Source: Afipia sp. (lineage in GTDB: Bacteria; Pseudomonadota; Alphaproteobacteria; Rhizobiales; Xanthobacteraceae). Taken from it: a stretch of DNA of 64,000 nt. The notes below the pieces were generated by a model. The model did no database searches. It was not told the origin of the DNA and saw only the letters and a list, made by a program, of their open reading frames with translations. Position 1 is the stretch's first letter. Each line of letters starts with the position of its first letter. The DNA lies in assembly GCA_024707075.1 (NCBI GenBank), contig JANQAK010000006.1:124001-188000 (forward strand). Direction: 5' to 3'. Shown here in pieces: positions 63,119-64,000 of this stretch. The position numbers were made by a program, and so were the translations under genes.

Positions 63119-63818
63119 CGAACAGGTTATCGTGACGGGCGCCAGTAGCGGTATCGGCGAAGCCATTGCAATCGAACTGGATCGCCGTGGCTTCAAGGTT
63201 GTGGGCCTGTCGCGAAGAGGATCGTGTCCTGTTGGCGTTGGCATGGCGTGCGACATGACAGATGAGGCTTCGATTTCCGCCTCCATCGCGAAAATCGCGG
63301 GCAGGGGCCCCATTGTTGGCCTGGTGAACAATGCTGGGGCTCATGAAGCTACGCCCAGTGCCGAGCTTTCGCTTGCGGAGTTCGAGAAATGCATGCGGCT
63401 GAACGCGTCGGCTGTCCTCGTTGCTTGCCGCGAAGTCTATCCGCATCTGAAAAAGTCGGGCGATACGCTGATCGTCAATATTGGATCGTTTTTTGACAAG
63501 CTCGCGGTGTCGGAGAATGTCGCCTACTGCGCGTCCAAGGCGGCGGTCGGCGCAATCACGCGGTGTCTTGCCACGGAATGGGCGAGCGATGGAATCAGGG
63601 TGCTCGATGTGGCGCCCGGTTACATCGAGACCGAACTCAATCGTGACTTTCTCGCCAAGCCGAAAATCAAGGCCTGGCTGGAGCGCCGCGTGCCGGTCAA
63701 GCGCGCCGGAGCCGCCTCGGAAGTCGCACGTTTGGTCGGCGCTCTCTACTCGGAGAAGATCGGTTTTCTGACCGGCGAGACGATCTACATCGATGGCGGA
63801 CAGGGAGCCAATCACTGA
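63111..63818 (+). CDS. SDR-family hydroxyacyl-CoA dehydrogenase-like protein
   Basis: This is an SDR of 235 residues: cofactor loop TGASSGIG at 9-16, LVNNAGAHEA, serine of IVNIGSFFDK (126), Tyr139 and Lys143 in YCASK, and ending GETIYIDGG. It probably oxidises the 2-hydroxy group formed by the hydratase, the BadH step in the alicyclic pathway (inference by order: BadK-like, then SDR). ATG 63111 is chosen over the longer frame because the SDR fold begins there; it overlaps the hydratase gene. Confidence 0.84.
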   Translation: MSDEQVIVTGASSGIGEAIAIELDRRGFKVVGLSRRGSCPVGVGMACDMTDEASISASIAKIAGRGPIVGLVNNAGAHEATPSAELSLAEFEKCMRLNASAVLVACREVYPHLKKSGDTLIVNIGSFFDKLAVSENVAYCASKAAVGAITRCLATEWASDGIRVLDVAPGYIETELNRDFLAKPKIKAWLERRVPVKRAGAASEVARLVGALYSEKIGFLTGETIYIDGGQGANH

Positions 63819-64000
63819 TGAAGATGTTTGAGCAACTGGAACGTCGCCGCAACTGGGATGAGAACGAGCGCCTGCTTCTCGCCCAGGTCGACCGGATGGT
63901 CGATGAGGTGATCGCACCGAACGCCGCCAAGGCCGACAAGACCGGTGAGTTTCCCTGGGCCAATGTCGAGGCGATCAACCAGCTCGGCCTGAACGCGATC
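63818..64000 (+). CDS. Acyl-CoA dehydrogenase, N-terminal part (cut by window end)
   Basis: The 61 visible codons begin MKMFEQLERRRNWDENERLLLAQVDRMV and continue DEVIAPNAAKADKTGEFPW and NVEAINQLGLNAI. This is the N-terminal helical domain of an acyl-CoA dehydrogenase (typical DEVIAPxAAxxDxxGEFPW). The ATG shares its A with the stop of the SDR (TGATG). It would supply the desaturation step in this operon. Confidence 0.75.
   Translation, partial: MKMFEQLERRRNWDENERLLLAQVDRMVDEVIAPNAAKADKTGEFPWANVEAINQLGLNAI

Noticed and set aside
1..64000. Insertion sequences, tRNA genes, CRISPR arrays and prophage genes
   Set aside because: No transposase or integrase frames, no repeated spacer pattern and no tRNA-like cloverleaf were noticed on either strand; a dedicated scan (for example tRNAscan or a CRISPR finder) was not possible here.

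Overview
The window looks like chromosomal DNA of an alphaproteobacterium of the Bradyrhizobium / Rhodopseudomonas / Afipia group. The grounds are fairly high GC, many periplasmic binding proteins and class III CoA-transferases, a BigR-type sulfur operon, a fused indolepyruvate ferredoxin oxidoreductase and BadI/BadK-like crotonases. The genus call is inference. I see no rRNA, tRNA, CRISPR array or insertion sequence.

Layout. (1) 1-4810, minus strand: cydDC behind a GbsR/MarR-type regulator, then a persulfide operon (DUF442 phosphatase-like protein, ETHE1-like dioxygenase, BigR/SqrR-like repressor). (2) 5016-8307, minus: an ECF sigma / anti-sigma pair read after a DUF305 protein and a secreted beta-propeller protein, with a matching ECF-type promoter. 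(3) 8911-10893, minus: a DapA-type lyase, a NIPSNAP-like protein and an FMN reductase. (4) 11108-22576, plus: a LysR regulator, two hydrolases, a luciferase-like monooxygenase, an MFS carrier, a cupin, two SDRs and an iron-type ABC importer. (5) 22857-31581, plus: LysR, hydrolase, HyuA/HyuB and two orphan binding proteins, followed by an AraC-family remnant. (6) Cluster A, 32446-51383: TetR, LysR, an FAD oxidoreductase, a complete Liv-type ABC importer with two paralogous binding proteins, two CoA-transferase-family enzymes, an acyl-CoA dehydrogenase, an acyl-CoA synthetase, the fused IorA/IorB enzyme and a second TetR. (7) 51469-53185: an isolated GH105/GH88-like gene and a broken type II dehydroquinase. 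(8) Cluster B, 53415-64000: a binding protein, a divergent sigma-54 activator, then an acyl-CoA ligase, two CoA-transferase-family enzymes, a quinone-reductase-like MDR protein, BadI-like and BadK-like crotonases, an SDR and an acyl-CoA dehydrogenase cut by the window end.

How it fits together. Cluster B has the gene content expected for activation and beta-oxidation-like ring opening of an alicyclic carboxylic acid. Two near-perfect -24/-12 promoters flank the sigma-54 activator gene, one before the binding protein and one before the ligase. Each is preceded by the same inverted repeat, GTGTC-N9-GACAC, a strong candidate activator site. Cluster A's Liv operon and the remote GH105-like gene share a promoter layout in which a CCGACTAG-type palindrome sits at the predicted start of transcription, a probable TetR operator.

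A caution: eight otherwise intact genes carry one apparent single-base indel (cydD, MFS, SDR, ABC ATPase, acyl-CoA synthetase, GH105-like, sigma-54 activator) or a compensating pair (LysR at 11108). Several lie in homopolymers, so sequencing error is a serious alternative to real gene loss.
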